DNA of 64,000 nucleotides, taken from assembly GCA_943372645.1 (NCBI GenBank), contig CALRZN010000011.1, positions 92,829 to 156,828 on the forward strand. The letters run 5' to 3'. Positions 1 to 6,506 of the stretch are shown piece by piece. Both the position numbers and the translations under genes were made by a program. Positions within the stretch are counted from its first letter, which is position 1, and every line of letters starts with the position of its first letter. Source of the stretch: VBWE01 sp943372645 (GTDB lineage Bacteria > Bacteroidota > Bacteroidia > Palsa-965). The notes under the pieces were generated by a model that made no database searches, was not told the origin of the DNA, and saw nothing but the letters and a program-made list of their open reading frames with translations.

Positions 1-245
1 TCAACCAACGACTGCAGGCTGTTATTCGCCTTTTTTCGTCCACCGGAAATGGTTTCACCGAATCCCGCCCGGAGAAACAGGTGCTGTACTTTCTTTCGGT
101 TATCGCTCATGCCCGGCAAGAAACAGATTTCATGCCAGAGGAACAAAATTCGGGGTTACGAATTATGAACCAAATTATTGTGCGTATGTTTCCTGCAAAC
201 GGGTTAAACCATTTGCATGACCACTTGTCATACGGAGTCCGTTAA
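1..245 (+). CDS. C-terminal part of an unknown protein (5' truncated by window edge)
   Basis: Reading frame 3 is open from the window edge to a TAA at 243-245 and encodes about 80 residues. The composition is protein-like: it begins around NQRLQAVIRLF, has a hydrophobic YFLSVIAHA stretch, and ends HDHLSYGVR. I do not recognise a family. The frame converges on hen1, with only a few bases between the two stop codons. Because the start lies outside the window, this could also be a chance open frame, although the two other frames on this strand read less like protein. Confidence 0.45.
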   Translation, partial: NQRLQAVIRLFSSTGNGFTESRPEKQVLYFLSVIAHARQETDFMPEEQNSGLRIMNQIIVRMFPANGLNHLHDHLSYGVR

Positions 246-250
246 TTGAT

Positions 251-1642
251 TCAACGTTCAAAAACAGCCATCTGTGAAATGGCTCCCAGTTGTTCGTGTT
301 CCTCACCGAGCGGCCGGAATATGACTTTGTATCCAAACTCCTGCGCCACTTTGTATCCCCAGGTTTCAAACTGGTTGCGGGTCCATTCAAAGCGGTGGTC
401 GGTGTGTCGGAACTCGCCGGCCGGAAGGCTTTCAAACAGCACATTGTATTCACTGTTCGGGGTGGTGATGATTACTTTGCGCGGGCGGGCGAAACGGAAC
501 ACCACTTTTTCCAGCGCGCGCAGGCGGGGCTCGTCGAGGTGCTCAATCACTTCCACAAGTGCGGCTGCGTCGTAGCCTTCGAGGCGTTTGTCGCGGTACG
601 TGAGCGAACCGAGAATGAGTTCGATGCGTTCGCGCTGGCGGGGGGCCATGCGGTCGAGTTTGAGGCGGTACGATGCGTTGCGGAGGCTCTGCATGCTGAT
701 GTCCATACCAAGAATTTTCTCAAACTGTTTTTCGGGCAGCAGCAGGCGCAGCAGTTTGCCTTCACCGCAGCCAAGGTCAATTACTTTTTTGATGTCGTCT
801 TTCAGCAGTTCATCGCGCACGGTTTCGAGGCGCACATCGTGGATGCGTTTTTTGGCTTCCTGTTCTTCTGCTGTTTCCTGTGGCACTTCCGATTCTGTTT
901 CGGGCAGTTCCTCTTTCAGCAGCACTTCCAGGGCTTCGTTCATCAGCACGCGCTGGTTGCGAAGGTAGCGGCGGGTAATCAGTTCTTTTTCCGGGTGGTG
1001 TTGCAGCCACTCCCCGCCTTTTTCGAGCAGTTTGTCCACTTCTTCGCGGCTAACCCAGTAGTGTTTGTTGTTATCAAGCACCGGTATGAGTACATAAAAA
1101 TGGCGGAGCGCGTCCTGTATGGTTAATGTATGACTAAACGTAGCTGAAAAGTAACGGCTTTGTCCCCAGGCCGGGAATTGCATATCCAGTTCGTGCTGCG
1201 TTGTTTCAATGGTATAACCGAGCGGTTCAAACAGGCGGCGCAGCAGGGGTTCACCGCCGCGCACCGAAAGCACGTCAATCTTCACTTCCAGCGGAAAAGG
1301 GGTTTCCACCAGTTCCGGTTTGTCTTTGCATTTGCCGTTCATGGCCGAGCCGAAGGCTTTTACGAGTGCCGCGCTCAGCAGCGAGGAGGCCGCATACGGA
1401 CGGTCGTTTACATACTGGCCGAGCGAAAAGGCCTGGCTGTCGGTACTTTTTGAACGGGTCATGCCTACCGGATCAATATCCAGGAGCAGCGCAATGGTGC
1501 ATCGTTCGTCCGATACTTCGGGATAAAAAACGTGGGCAATGCCCTGCGGGATTTCAAACTCCTGCAGTTTTGCGGGATGTTTGTGCAGCAGGAAACCGAG
1601 GTCGGTAGCGGGTTTGCGGGTTGTGGTGATGGTGAGTAGCAT
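251..1642 (-). CDS. hen1: Bacterial Hen1, 3'-terminal RNA ribose 2'-O-methyltransferase
   Basis: Hen1 methylates the 2'-OH at the broken 3' end of RNA before Pnkp reseals it, so the repaired RNA is protected from being cut again at the same site. The 463-residue protein starts MLLTITTT, the usual start of the family; a GTG five codons upstream (1657) would only add MKKHP. The N-terminal half (to about residue 240) is the bacterial Hen1 domain that contacts Pnkp. The C-terminal methyltransferase has the SAM loop DLGCGEG (about 289-295), the metal site EVIEH (E364, E367, H368) and the HTDHRFEWTR segment with the last metal-binding His. An acidic linker separates the halves. Pnkp usually lies next to hen1, but the 3' neighbour here is a convergent unrelated frame, and pnkp is not seen elsewhere in the window. 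Confidence 0.93.
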   Translation of the reverse strand: MLLTITTTRKPATDLGFLLHKHPAKLQEFEIPQGIAHVFYPEVSDERCTIALLLDIDPVGMTRSKSTDSQAFSLGQYVNDRPYAASSLLSAALVKAFGSAMNGKCKDKPELVETPFPLEVKIDVLSVRGGEPLLRRLFEPLGYTIETTQHELDMQFPAWGQSRYFSATFSHTLTIQDALRHFYVLIPVLDNNKHYWVSREEVDKLLEKGGEWLQHHPEKELITRRYLRNQRVLMNEALEVLLKEELPETESEVPQETAEEQEAKKRIHDVRLETVRDELLKDDIKKVIDLGCGEGKLLRLLLPEKQFEKILGMDISMQSLRNASYRLKLDRMAPRQRERIELILGSLTYRDKRLEGYDAAALVEVIEHLDEPRLRALEKVVFRFARPRKVIITTPNSEYNVLFESLPAGEFRHTDHRFEWTRNQFETWGYKVAQEFGYKVIFRPLGEEHEQLGAISQMAVFER

Positions 1643-1723
1643 GGGGTGCTTTTTCACTTCGGGTTACAAATCGTTCCTGGTAAATTAATAAGCCGATCCA
1701 GATATTGAGGGAGCGGCTTTGAT

Positions 1724-1782
1724 TTTCGTAGCGAGGGGGGAGTTGCCCCCCCGTCCGCCTTAGGCGGATATGAATCCGACGT
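1724..1782 (-). repeat. Degenerate copy of the 3' half of tRNA-Met
   Basis: On the plus strand, ttcgtagcgagggggg at 1725-1740 is the same as the acceptor/T-arm end of the tRNA-Met gene at 2065-2080. Further on, tatgaatccgacg (1769-1781) matches the anticodon region TATGAATCCGACG of the real gene. Between these the T-arm and variable region are diverged (ccgccttaggcgg replaces the normal sequence), and the 5' half of a tRNA is missing. It is therefore a non-functional tRNA fragment lying immediately downstream of the GIY-YIG reading frame, in the same orientation as the intact tRNA. Confidence 0.75.
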
Positions 1783-1785
1783 GGT

Positions 1786-2034
1786 TCAATTGTTTTTTAC
1801 ATGCAGATTTAGCCATTCTCTCCCCTGTCCCTACTTCAGGAACTTTTCGCGTTTTATAGCTTCTGTTTTATTTTCGAATCGTTCCTGATAAACTAGTTTC
1901 CACGGTCTGCATGAAATCGTAAAACCTTTCGTCGCTAAATCGTTATGTGATTTCAACCGATCCATAAGATTGCTTGTAAATCCAATATAACGCTTTTGAC
2001 AGACTTCCGAATAAAGAACGTAAACTGTGAACAT
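1786..2034 (-). pseudogene. GIY-YIG endonuclease-like gene interrupted by an amber codon
   Basis: The frame from ATG 2034 encodes MFTVYVLYSEVCQKRYIGFTSN..., the small GIY-YIG nuclease family: the paired VYVLYS and RYIGFT strands carry the GIY and YIG positions, followed by a LMDRLKSHN helix. It stops at TAG 1831-1833 after REKFLK. In the same frame after the stop, the DNA reads GQGREWLNLHVKNN and ends at TGA 1786-1788. REK-x-LKSGQGREWL is the canonical C-terminus of this family, so a sense codon (probably Ser) became TAG. The upstream ATG at 2052 lies inside the tRNA terminator and is unlikely to be used. The truncated product would lack the last helix. It may be a decaying gene, or the short form may still be made. 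Confidence 0.8.
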
Positions 2035-2037
2035 AAG

Positions 2038-2066
2038 AAAAAAAAGACCCATCTTAATGGGTCTTC
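2038..2066 (-). terminator. Rho-independent terminator of tRNA-Met
   Basis: On the minus strand a perfect 9 bp stem AAGACCCAT/ATGGGTCTT with a TAAG-type 4-nt loop is followed by a run of T. It lies directly after the tRNA 3' end, between the tRNA and the GIY-YIG frame. Confidence 0.8.
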
Positions 2067-2068
2067 GT

Positions 2069-2141
2069 AGCGAGGGGGGGAGTTGAACCCCCGACCTTCG
2101 GGTTATGAATCCGACGCTCTAACCGCCTGAGCTACCTCGCC
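2069..2141 (-). tRNA. tRNA-Met (anticodon CAT)
   Basis: The 73-nt cloverleaf has acceptor stem GGCGAGG/CCTCGCT with a G1-U72 wobble and discriminator A. The D arm is AGCTCAGGCGGTTAGAGC, the anticodon loop TTCATAA contains CAT, and the T arm GGGGG/CCCCC closes loop TTCAACT. CCA is not encoded. The absence of the initiator hallmarks points to the elongator form. A tRNA-Ile with a lysidine-modified CAT anticodon cannot be excluded. Confidence 0.9.
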
Positions 2142-2179
2142 AATTGCATCGGGTGATGCCTCTTTTTTTAAAACGAGCG

Positions 2180-2187
2180 CAAATATA
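2180..2187 (-). promoter_or_regulatory. -7 element TATATTTG of tRNA-Met
   Basis: The minus strand reads TATATTTG, a perfect match to the Bacteroidota TAnnTTTG element, ending 38 nt before the tRNA 5' end. No clear -33 TTG is seen at the usual distance. Confidence 0.6.
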
Positions 2188-2462
2188 CACGATTTTTATA
2201 CACATGGTATTTTCTTTTCAGCTTCCCCGGTTTTTCTTTGCAACTCGCTGTGTTTTTGAAGATTTCATTTTTTAACGGTTGGAGTTTCATTCCCGGCGAT
2301 ACCCCCGGAAAACCGCACCCGGTGCACTGCCTAAAAAGTAATCAACAAAGCCTAAACCGATTTCCCCGGAACAGCCAATACCCTAATTATCAAAATATTA
2401 AGCCTGTGTTTTACAGGAAAACCACGAGTACCGGACAGGATAATTTGTTTAAATGTTTCATC

Positions 2463-2491
2463 TTGGCATATTAATATTTTTTTATACTTTG
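2463..2491 (+). promoter_or_regulatory. Probable promoter of the START-like gene
   Basis: A TTG at 2463-2465 (-33) is followed at the usual distance by TATACTTTG (2483-2491), a near match to TAnnTTTG with one extra spacer base. It lies about 45 nt before the ATG at 2537. Confidence 0.4.
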
Positions 2492-2536
2492 TCCCCGATT
2501 TAAGGGGAAACTTGGCATTTCAGTACCTGATAAAGT

Positions 2537-3469
2537 ATGGCAAAAAAACCGAATAAAGCCGCAGTGAAAAAGAAGGCAGCACCAGCGAAAGCACCGGCAA
2601 AACCTTCGAAAAAGCCTGCAGCTAAAGCAGTTAAGGCATCTGCCCCGGGCGGAAAAGCGAAGCCAGTGAAAAAGGCTGCGCCAAAAGCTCCTGCCCCGAA
2701 AAAATCCACCACCAGCGGAACTGCAAAGCAGCAACCGGCCAAACCGGCAACTGCTAAAGTTTCTGTAAATAAGCCCGTTGCGAAACCTGCACCACCTGCC
2801 AAACCCGCAGTTAAGGCACCTCCTGTTGCCCCCCCACCCGTGCAGAAAACAAAACCTGCTGCAACACCGCAGACCAAAACGGGAGCAGTTACACCTGCAA
2901 CCGATAACGATGTGGTGCACATTGTAAAAAAAGGACCACCGCCCGCTGAATTCCGCGCCCAGCTTGCTGCGCTTAAACGGAAAAAAGGAGCCGTAGATAA
3001 AAAAATCTTCAAAACTGAAATCGTTAATCCGCACGTTATAAAAGACGTAACGATGGCGCCGGAAAAAACACAGAAAAAATCGGAGCCCAAGGGCAAATTT
3101 ACCCTTGAGTTTATTGTACATGCCCCGGTTACGCTGTTGTATGATTTCCTTTCCACGCCCAACGGACTTGCCGAATGGTTTGCCGACGAAGTGGACATCC
3201 GCGACAATGTTTACAAATTCAACTGGGACGGTGCCATACAGCACGCCAACATATTAAGCGCCAAACTCGATAATCACCTGCGCCTGCACTGGACCGATAA
3301 ACCGGAAGGTACCTATTTCGAATTCCGGATTGTGCCTGACGAACTGCTGCCCAACGAAGTGGCCCTGCTGGTTACTGATTTCGGCGAAAACGAAGACGAT
3401 ATCCGCACATCCCGCCAACTGTGGGAAGCACAGATTCATCGCCTCATGAAGTCGCTCGGATCGTATTAG
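2537..3469 (+). CDS. START-like domain protein with a Lys/Ala/Pro-rich histone-H1-like tail
   Basis: Residues 1-125 are almost only Lys, Ala and Pro (AKAPAKPSKKPAAK-type repeats) and resemble eukaryotic H1 tails and the AlgP/Hc1-type bacterial proteins. Such tails are disordered, highly basic and likely to bind DNA or polyanions. Residues 130-185 form a charged linker. Residues 187-310 match the small Bacteroidota START/AHSA1-like domain: KFTLEFIVHAP..LYDFLSTPNGLAEWFAD, then an LHWTD strand, EVALLVTDF, and a final helix with LWEAQIHRLMKSL. That domain is usually a stand-alone protein of about 130 residues with no established ligand, so this is a fusion or extended form. The gene has its own terminator and appears monocistronic. 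The tail has strongly biased codons (GCA, AAA, CCG). Confidence 0.85.
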   Translation: MAKKPNKAAVKKKAAPAKAPAKPSKKPAAKAVKASAPGGKAKPVKKAAPKAPAPKKSTTSGTAKQQPAKPATAKVSVNKPVAKPAPPAKPAVKAPPVAPPPVQKTKPAATPQTKTGAVTPATDNDVVHIVKKGPPPAEFRAQLAALKRKKGAVDKKIFKTEIVNPHVIKDVTMAPEKTQKKSEPKGKFTLEFIVHAPVTLLYDFLSTPNGLAEWFADEVDIRDNVYKFNWDGAIQHANILSAKLDNHLRLHWTDKPEGTYFEFRIVPDELLPNEVALLVTDFGENEDDIRTSRQLWEAQIHRLMKSLGSY

Positions 3470-3488
3470 CATGACAACTTTTTCATAA

Positions 3489-3520
3489 GCGTCCCTGCTC
3501 GGCCGGGACGCTTTTTCTTT
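3489..3520 (+). terminator. Terminator of the START-like gene
   Basis: Stem GCGTCCC/GGGACGC (3489-3495 with 3505-3511), 9-nt loop, then a T-rich tract. Confidence 0.85.
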
Positions 3521-3524
3521 TTGT

Positions 3525-3532
3525 TACCTTTG
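3525..3532 (+). promoter_or_regulatory. -7 element TACCTTTG of the PAP2 gene
   Basis: TACCTTTG matches TAnnTTTG exactly and ends 6 bases before the ATG at 3539, so the transcript should be nearly leaderless. This argues against a TTG start at 3521. Confidence 0.6.
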
Positions 3533-3538
3533 TCCCCT

Positions 3539-4189
3539 ATGTACAGGCTACTCCGGAGCAATGTTTATTTTCTGCTGCCTTACCTGCTTTTCGCGGTTGT
3601 CGGGGGAATTCTGCTGCTTTCGTACACCAAGCGGGAAATTCACCTGGCGGTAAACGGGCATTTCAGTGCGGCCGGAGATGTCATTTTCTATGGTTTTACA
3701 CAGCTTGGTGATGGCATTGTGGCAGCGCTGGTGGGCATTGTGGTGTTGTGGCGGTGGCGGCGCCAGGGGCTTGCGCTTGCAGGTGCCATGCTGGGCGGTA
3801 TGGCCATTGCGCAGATATTAAAACACCTCTTTTTTTCGCACGAACCACGCCCGAAACTGTATTTTGAAAGCATCAACGAAAAAATCAGGCTGGTTCCTGA
3901 TTTTGATAATTACATCTACGACAGTTTTCCTTCCGGCCATACCACGCAGGCTTTTGCACTCTGCTGCAGTATTGCATTTATGCTTCCGCAGCGGTTAAAC
4001 TGGGTGAAATTCCTGCTTTTCGGCACCGCACTGGCTATCGGTTATTCACGCATGTACCTGTCGCAGCATTTTTTCCGCGATGTGTATTTTGGTGCACTCA
4101 TCGGTACCAGCATGGCAATCCTGTTTTTTACGCTTTTCCTGCGGAAAAACTGGTTGAAGCAGGATGATTCCTTAAACCTGACAGCGTGA
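3539..4189 (+). CDS. PAP2-family membrane phosphatase
   Basis: The 216-residue integral membrane protein has five to six hydrophobic segments. The phosphatidic acid phosphatase type 2 signature is complete: KHLFFSHEPRPK (motif 1, K-x6-RP), SFPSGHTTQAF (motif 2, with the catalytic His) and SRMYLSQHFFRDVYFG (motif 3, SR-x5-H-x3-D). These enzymes remove phosphate from lipid phosphates such as undecaprenyl diphosphate, phosphatidate or lipid A; the substrate cannot be told from sequence. The start is the ATG at 3539, after the TACCTTTG promoter, rather than an upstream TTG. Its stop codon overlaps the start of the following glycosyltransferase, so the two are probably translated together in envelope lipid-linked sugar metabolism. 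Confidence 0.92.
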   Translation: MYRLLRSNVYFLLPYLLFAVVGGILLLSYTKREIHLAVNGHFSAAGDVIFYGFTQLGDGIVAALVGIVVLWRWRRQGLALAGAMLGGMAIAQILKHLFFSHEPRPKLYFESINEKIRLVPDFDNYIYDSFPSGHTTQAFALCCSIAFMLPQRLNWVKFLLFGTALAIGYSRMYLSQHFFRDVYFGALIGTSMAILFFTLFLRKNWLKQDDSLNLTA

Positions 4190-5925
4190 ACCTGGTCCGA
4201 TACCGTTATCCGATTCTGATCGTGCTGGGTGCAGCCCTGTTATTCCTTCCGCTGCTCGGTCAACAGCATCTGTTCGACTGGGATGAAATAAACTTTGCAG
4301 AATGTGCGCGGGAAATGGTCATCACCGGCGATTACGGCACGGTAAGCATCAACTACGAACCCTTCTGGGAAAAGCCGCCCCTGTTTATCTGGATGCAGGC
4401 ACTGAGCATGGAAGCCTTCGGCATCAATGAATTTGCAGCCCGTTTTCCGAATGCCATCGGTGGTATCGTTACGTTGCTGGTGCTGTTTTTCATCGGCCGC
4501 CGCATTTACGATGAGCGTTTTGCGTTGCTGTGGGTACTGGTGTATGCGGGTTCCCTCCTGCCCCAGTTTTATTTCCGGCTGTGTATTATCGATCCGTGGT
4601 TCAACCTGTTTATTTTTCTCGGCATCTGGTTTTTCGCGCGGTATGTTTTTTTCATCGGCGATACGAGCAGTGCGCGAACCTGGAACAAGGACATTTTTTA
4701 TTCAGCCTTGTTCATCGGGCTGGCCATATTGACGAAGGGGCCGGTTGCGGCACTGGTGTTCGGACTTGTTTTCCTCGTGCTGCGTTTGCGCAAACGCGCG
4801 CCCATCATGCGCTGGAATCATTTTATGCTGTATGTGGGAACAATACTCGGCGTGGGCGGCGTATGGTTCGGGGTGCTGGCGGCGCAGGGCAATGCGCATA
4901 TCATTATTGAATTTATTTTGTATCAGATACGCCTGTTCAGCACCGAAGATGCCGGGCACGGCGGCCCGTTTTATTATCACTGGGTGGTGCTGCTGGTGGG
5001 CTGTTTTCCGGCTTCTGTTTTTGCACTTACCGCATTCCGCGGCGTGAACAACGATACGCCGTTTGAACTGCACATTAAAAAAAGCATGCGCATTTTGTTC
5101 TGGGTGGTACTGCTGCTTTTCTCAATCGTGAAAACGAAAATTGTGCATTACTCGTCGCTGTGCTGGTTTCCGCTCACCTATCTTGGTGCCTACACGCTGT
5201 ATAAACTGTACACCGGGCAGATCACGTGGAAACGCTGGCAAACGATACTGCTGCTTACCATCGGCGGATTTTTCGCGCTGGCGTTTTTAATTCTCCCGCT
5301 GATTGATTCGTACAAACAGGCGGTGGTTGACACGGGCTGGATCAAAGATCCGTTTGCCGCCGAAGCCCTGCTCACCAGCAAAGCCTGGGGCGGATATGAA
5401 TGGATCACCGGCCTGCTGTTGCTTGCTGGTCTAGGCGCAACCGTGTATTACCTGATGAAAAAGAAAAGCGGCAACGAATACCGCGCGCTGCTCATTGTTA
5501 CGATTTCCATTCTGGTTACGACCAACCTCGCCACGCTGCTCATTACACCGAACGTAGAAAAATATTCGCAGGCCGGGGCCATTTCGTTTTTTGAAGAAGC
5601 GGCCTCCAAAGGCTACTACTCCGAAGTGCTCGGCCACAAAAGTTACGCGCCGTTTTTCTACGGGCAGCGCCAGCCCGGCATTACCAAAAATCCGCTGTAT
5701 GTTGAATGGCGCAACCAGCAGTCGCCCGATTTCCTGAAAGAATTAGGCACGCGTTCCGAAAACGAAACCCGCCTGCAGCGCGAATGGATGCTGAACGGGG
5801 TTATTGACAAACCGGTGTATTTTGTGTGCAAAAACACACGCGCCGAGGAAGTGCGCAAAGACCACCCGAACCTGGAAGAAGTGCGCCGCGCCGGGGGCTT
5901 TGTGCTGTTTTTACGAAAGCCCTGA
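4186..5925 (+). CDS. ArnT/PMT-like membrane glycosyltransferase (GT-C fold)
   Basis: The 579-residue protein has about a dozen membrane segments. After the first one it carries the GT-C acidic motif FDWDEINFAECAREM in the first periplasmic loop. NYEPFWEKPPLFIWMQAL is the ArnT/PMT-type segment that follows. Family members move a sugar from a polyprenyl or dolichyl-phosphate carrier to lipid A or proteins; the acceptor here is unknown. The last 120 residues form a soluble periplasmic domain. The start is GTG 4186, overlapping the PAP2 stop (GTGA), so expression is likely coupled. Pairing with a PAP2 phosphatase fits recycling of the carrier lipid. Confidence 0.88.
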   Translation: MNLVRYRYPILIVLGAALLFLPLLGQQHLFDWDEINFAECAREMVITGDYGTVSINYEPFWEKPPLFIWMQALSMEAFGINEFAARFPNAIGGIVTLLVLFFIGRRIYDERFALLWVLVYAGSLLPQFYFRLCIIDPWFNLFIFLGIWFFARYVFFIGDTSSARTWNKDIFYSALFIGLAILTKGPVAALVFGLVFLVLRLRKRAPIMRWNHFMLYVGTILGVGGVWFGVLAAQGNAHIIIEFILYQIRLFSTEDAGHGGPFYYHWVVLLVGCFPASVFALTAFRGVNNDTPFELHIKKSMRILFWVVLLLFSIVKTKIVHYSSLCWFPLTYLGAYTLYKLYTGQITWKRWQTILLLTIGGFFALAFLILPLIDSYKQAVVDTGWIKDPFAAEALLTSKAWGGYEWITGLLLLAGLGATVYYLMKKKSGNEYRALLIVTISILVTTNLATLLITPNVEKYSQAGAISFFEEAASKGYYSEVLGHKSYAPFFYGQRQPGITKNPLYVEWRNQQSPDFLKELGTRSENETRLQREWMLNGVIDKPVYFVCKNTRAEEVRKDHPNLEEVRRAGGFVLFLRKP

Positions 5926-5963
5926 AATTTATTTCCTTCCGTTTTCCCAAACCACAATTTTAT

Positions 5964-5971
5964 TACTTTTG
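5964..5971 (+). promoter_or_regulatory. -7 element TACTTTTG of tRNA-Ser
   Basis: TACTTTTG fits TAnnTTTG and ends 5 bases before the mature tRNA 5' end. Confidence 0.6.
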
Positions 5972-5976
5972 CCCCC

Positions 5977-6061
5977 GGAAAGGTGTCAGAGTGGTCGAAT
6001 GTATCTGATTCGAAATCAGATGTACCGCAAGGTACCGGGGGTTCGAATCCCTCCCTTTCCG
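5977..6061 (+). tRNA. tRNA-Ser (anticodon CGA)
   Basis: The 85-nt class II tRNA has acceptor stem GGAAAGG/CCTTTCC with discriminator G. The anticodon stem TCTGA/TCAGA closes loop TTCGAAA (CGA reads UCG). The long variable arm has stem TACC/GGTA with loop GCAA, and the T loop is TTCGAAT. CCA is not encoded. Confidence 0.95.
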
Positions 6062-6068
6062 CAACACC

Positions 6069-6101
6069 AAAAGCCCGCATGCGTTGCATGCGGGCTTTTT
6101 T
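6069..6101 (+). terminator. Terminator of tRNA-Ser
   Basis: A strong stem AAGCCCGCATGC/GCATGCGGGCTT with a 2-3 nt loop is followed by a T run. Confidence 0.9.
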
Positions 6102-6112
6102 CATGGCGTTTC

Positions 6113-6172
6113 TGAAAAAAAGAATGAGTATTAGGTACAACCGCGGTGAATATGCTATCATTCTTTTTTTCA
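6113..6172. repeat. 15-bp inverted repeat
   Basis: TGAAAAAAAGAATGA at 6113-6127 is exactly inverted as TCATTCTTTTTTTCA at 6158-6172, with a 30-bp spacer. A second hairpin, CAAACGTGC/GCACGTTTG, follows at about 6191-6211. No gene is associated, and the role is unknown. Confidence 0.7.
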
Positions 6173-6220
6173 AAAACTCCATGAAAAAAGCAAACGTGCT
6201 GCGCACGTTTGGCTTTGGTG

Positions 6221-6487
6221 TTGAACCACCCTCCCGGGGATCAGCAGCCGGAGCGCAGCGCAGGCTGCTAATCCCCGGAACCAAAATCTTCGGGAATACG
6301 ATCTGCTATTCACATGCTTTTAGGAAAACGAACAAAAGCGCGCCGGCATTGAACCAGGCACCTGCAGGATCAGCAGCCGGAGCACAGCGCAGGCTGCTAA
6401 TTCCCGGAACCGGAATCTTCGGGAATACGATCAGCTATTCACCTACTATTGGAGAAACAATCAAAAACACACTTTGGTGTTGAACCT
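6221..6487. repeat. Two tandem ~130 bp repeats with an internal stem-loop
   Basis: Units start with TTGAACC at 6221 and 6349, and a third TTGAACC at 6481 begins a copy that is not continued. The units share ATCAGCAGCCGGAGC, GCAGGCTGCTAAT, CCCGGAACC, ATCTTCGGGAATACGATC and GCTATTCAC. In unit 1 a 16-bp stem with one mismatch (CCGGGGATCAGCAGCC at 6234-6249 with 6263-6278) encloses a 13-nt loop. In unit 2 one side of the stem is partly lost. No gene is seen between the tRNA-Ser terminator and 6507. Confidence 0.75.
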
Positions 6488-6506
6488 CTCTCTCTAAATT
6501 CTGTTT

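Larger units (their letters stand above)
2142..2536. other. Gene-free stretch between tRNA-Met and the START-like gene
   Basis: The 395 bp hold the divergent promoters of the tRNA-Met gene (near 2180) and, probably, of the START-like gene (near 2463-2491). A small hairpin (GCATC/GATGC) lies in the tRNA leader at about 2145-2160. A 78-codon frame at 2238-2474 has no recognisable features and is not called as a gene. Confidence 0.5.

Noticed and set aside
1643..1657. GTG start of hen1 at 1657
   Set aside because: The family starts at MLLTITTT, which matches ATG 1642; the extension MKKHP is unconserved.
2238..2474. 78-codon frame in the gap before the START-like gene
   Set aside because: No family resemblance and composition like random sequence; it runs into the probable promoter.
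2471..3244. 257-codon minus-strand frame opposite the START-like gene
   Set aside because: Its Cys/Phe/Gly/Arg-rich composition is the shadow of the Lys/Ala/Pro codons on the plus strand.
5658..6483. Long frames crossing tRNA-Ser on both strands (antisense 5658-6284 with EREGFEPPVPCGTSDFESD; sense 5983-6483 with SEWSNVSDSKSDVPQG)
   Set aside because: These peptides are direct translations of the tRNA-Ser sequence, a well-known annotation artefact. Both frames also run through the terminator and the repeats.
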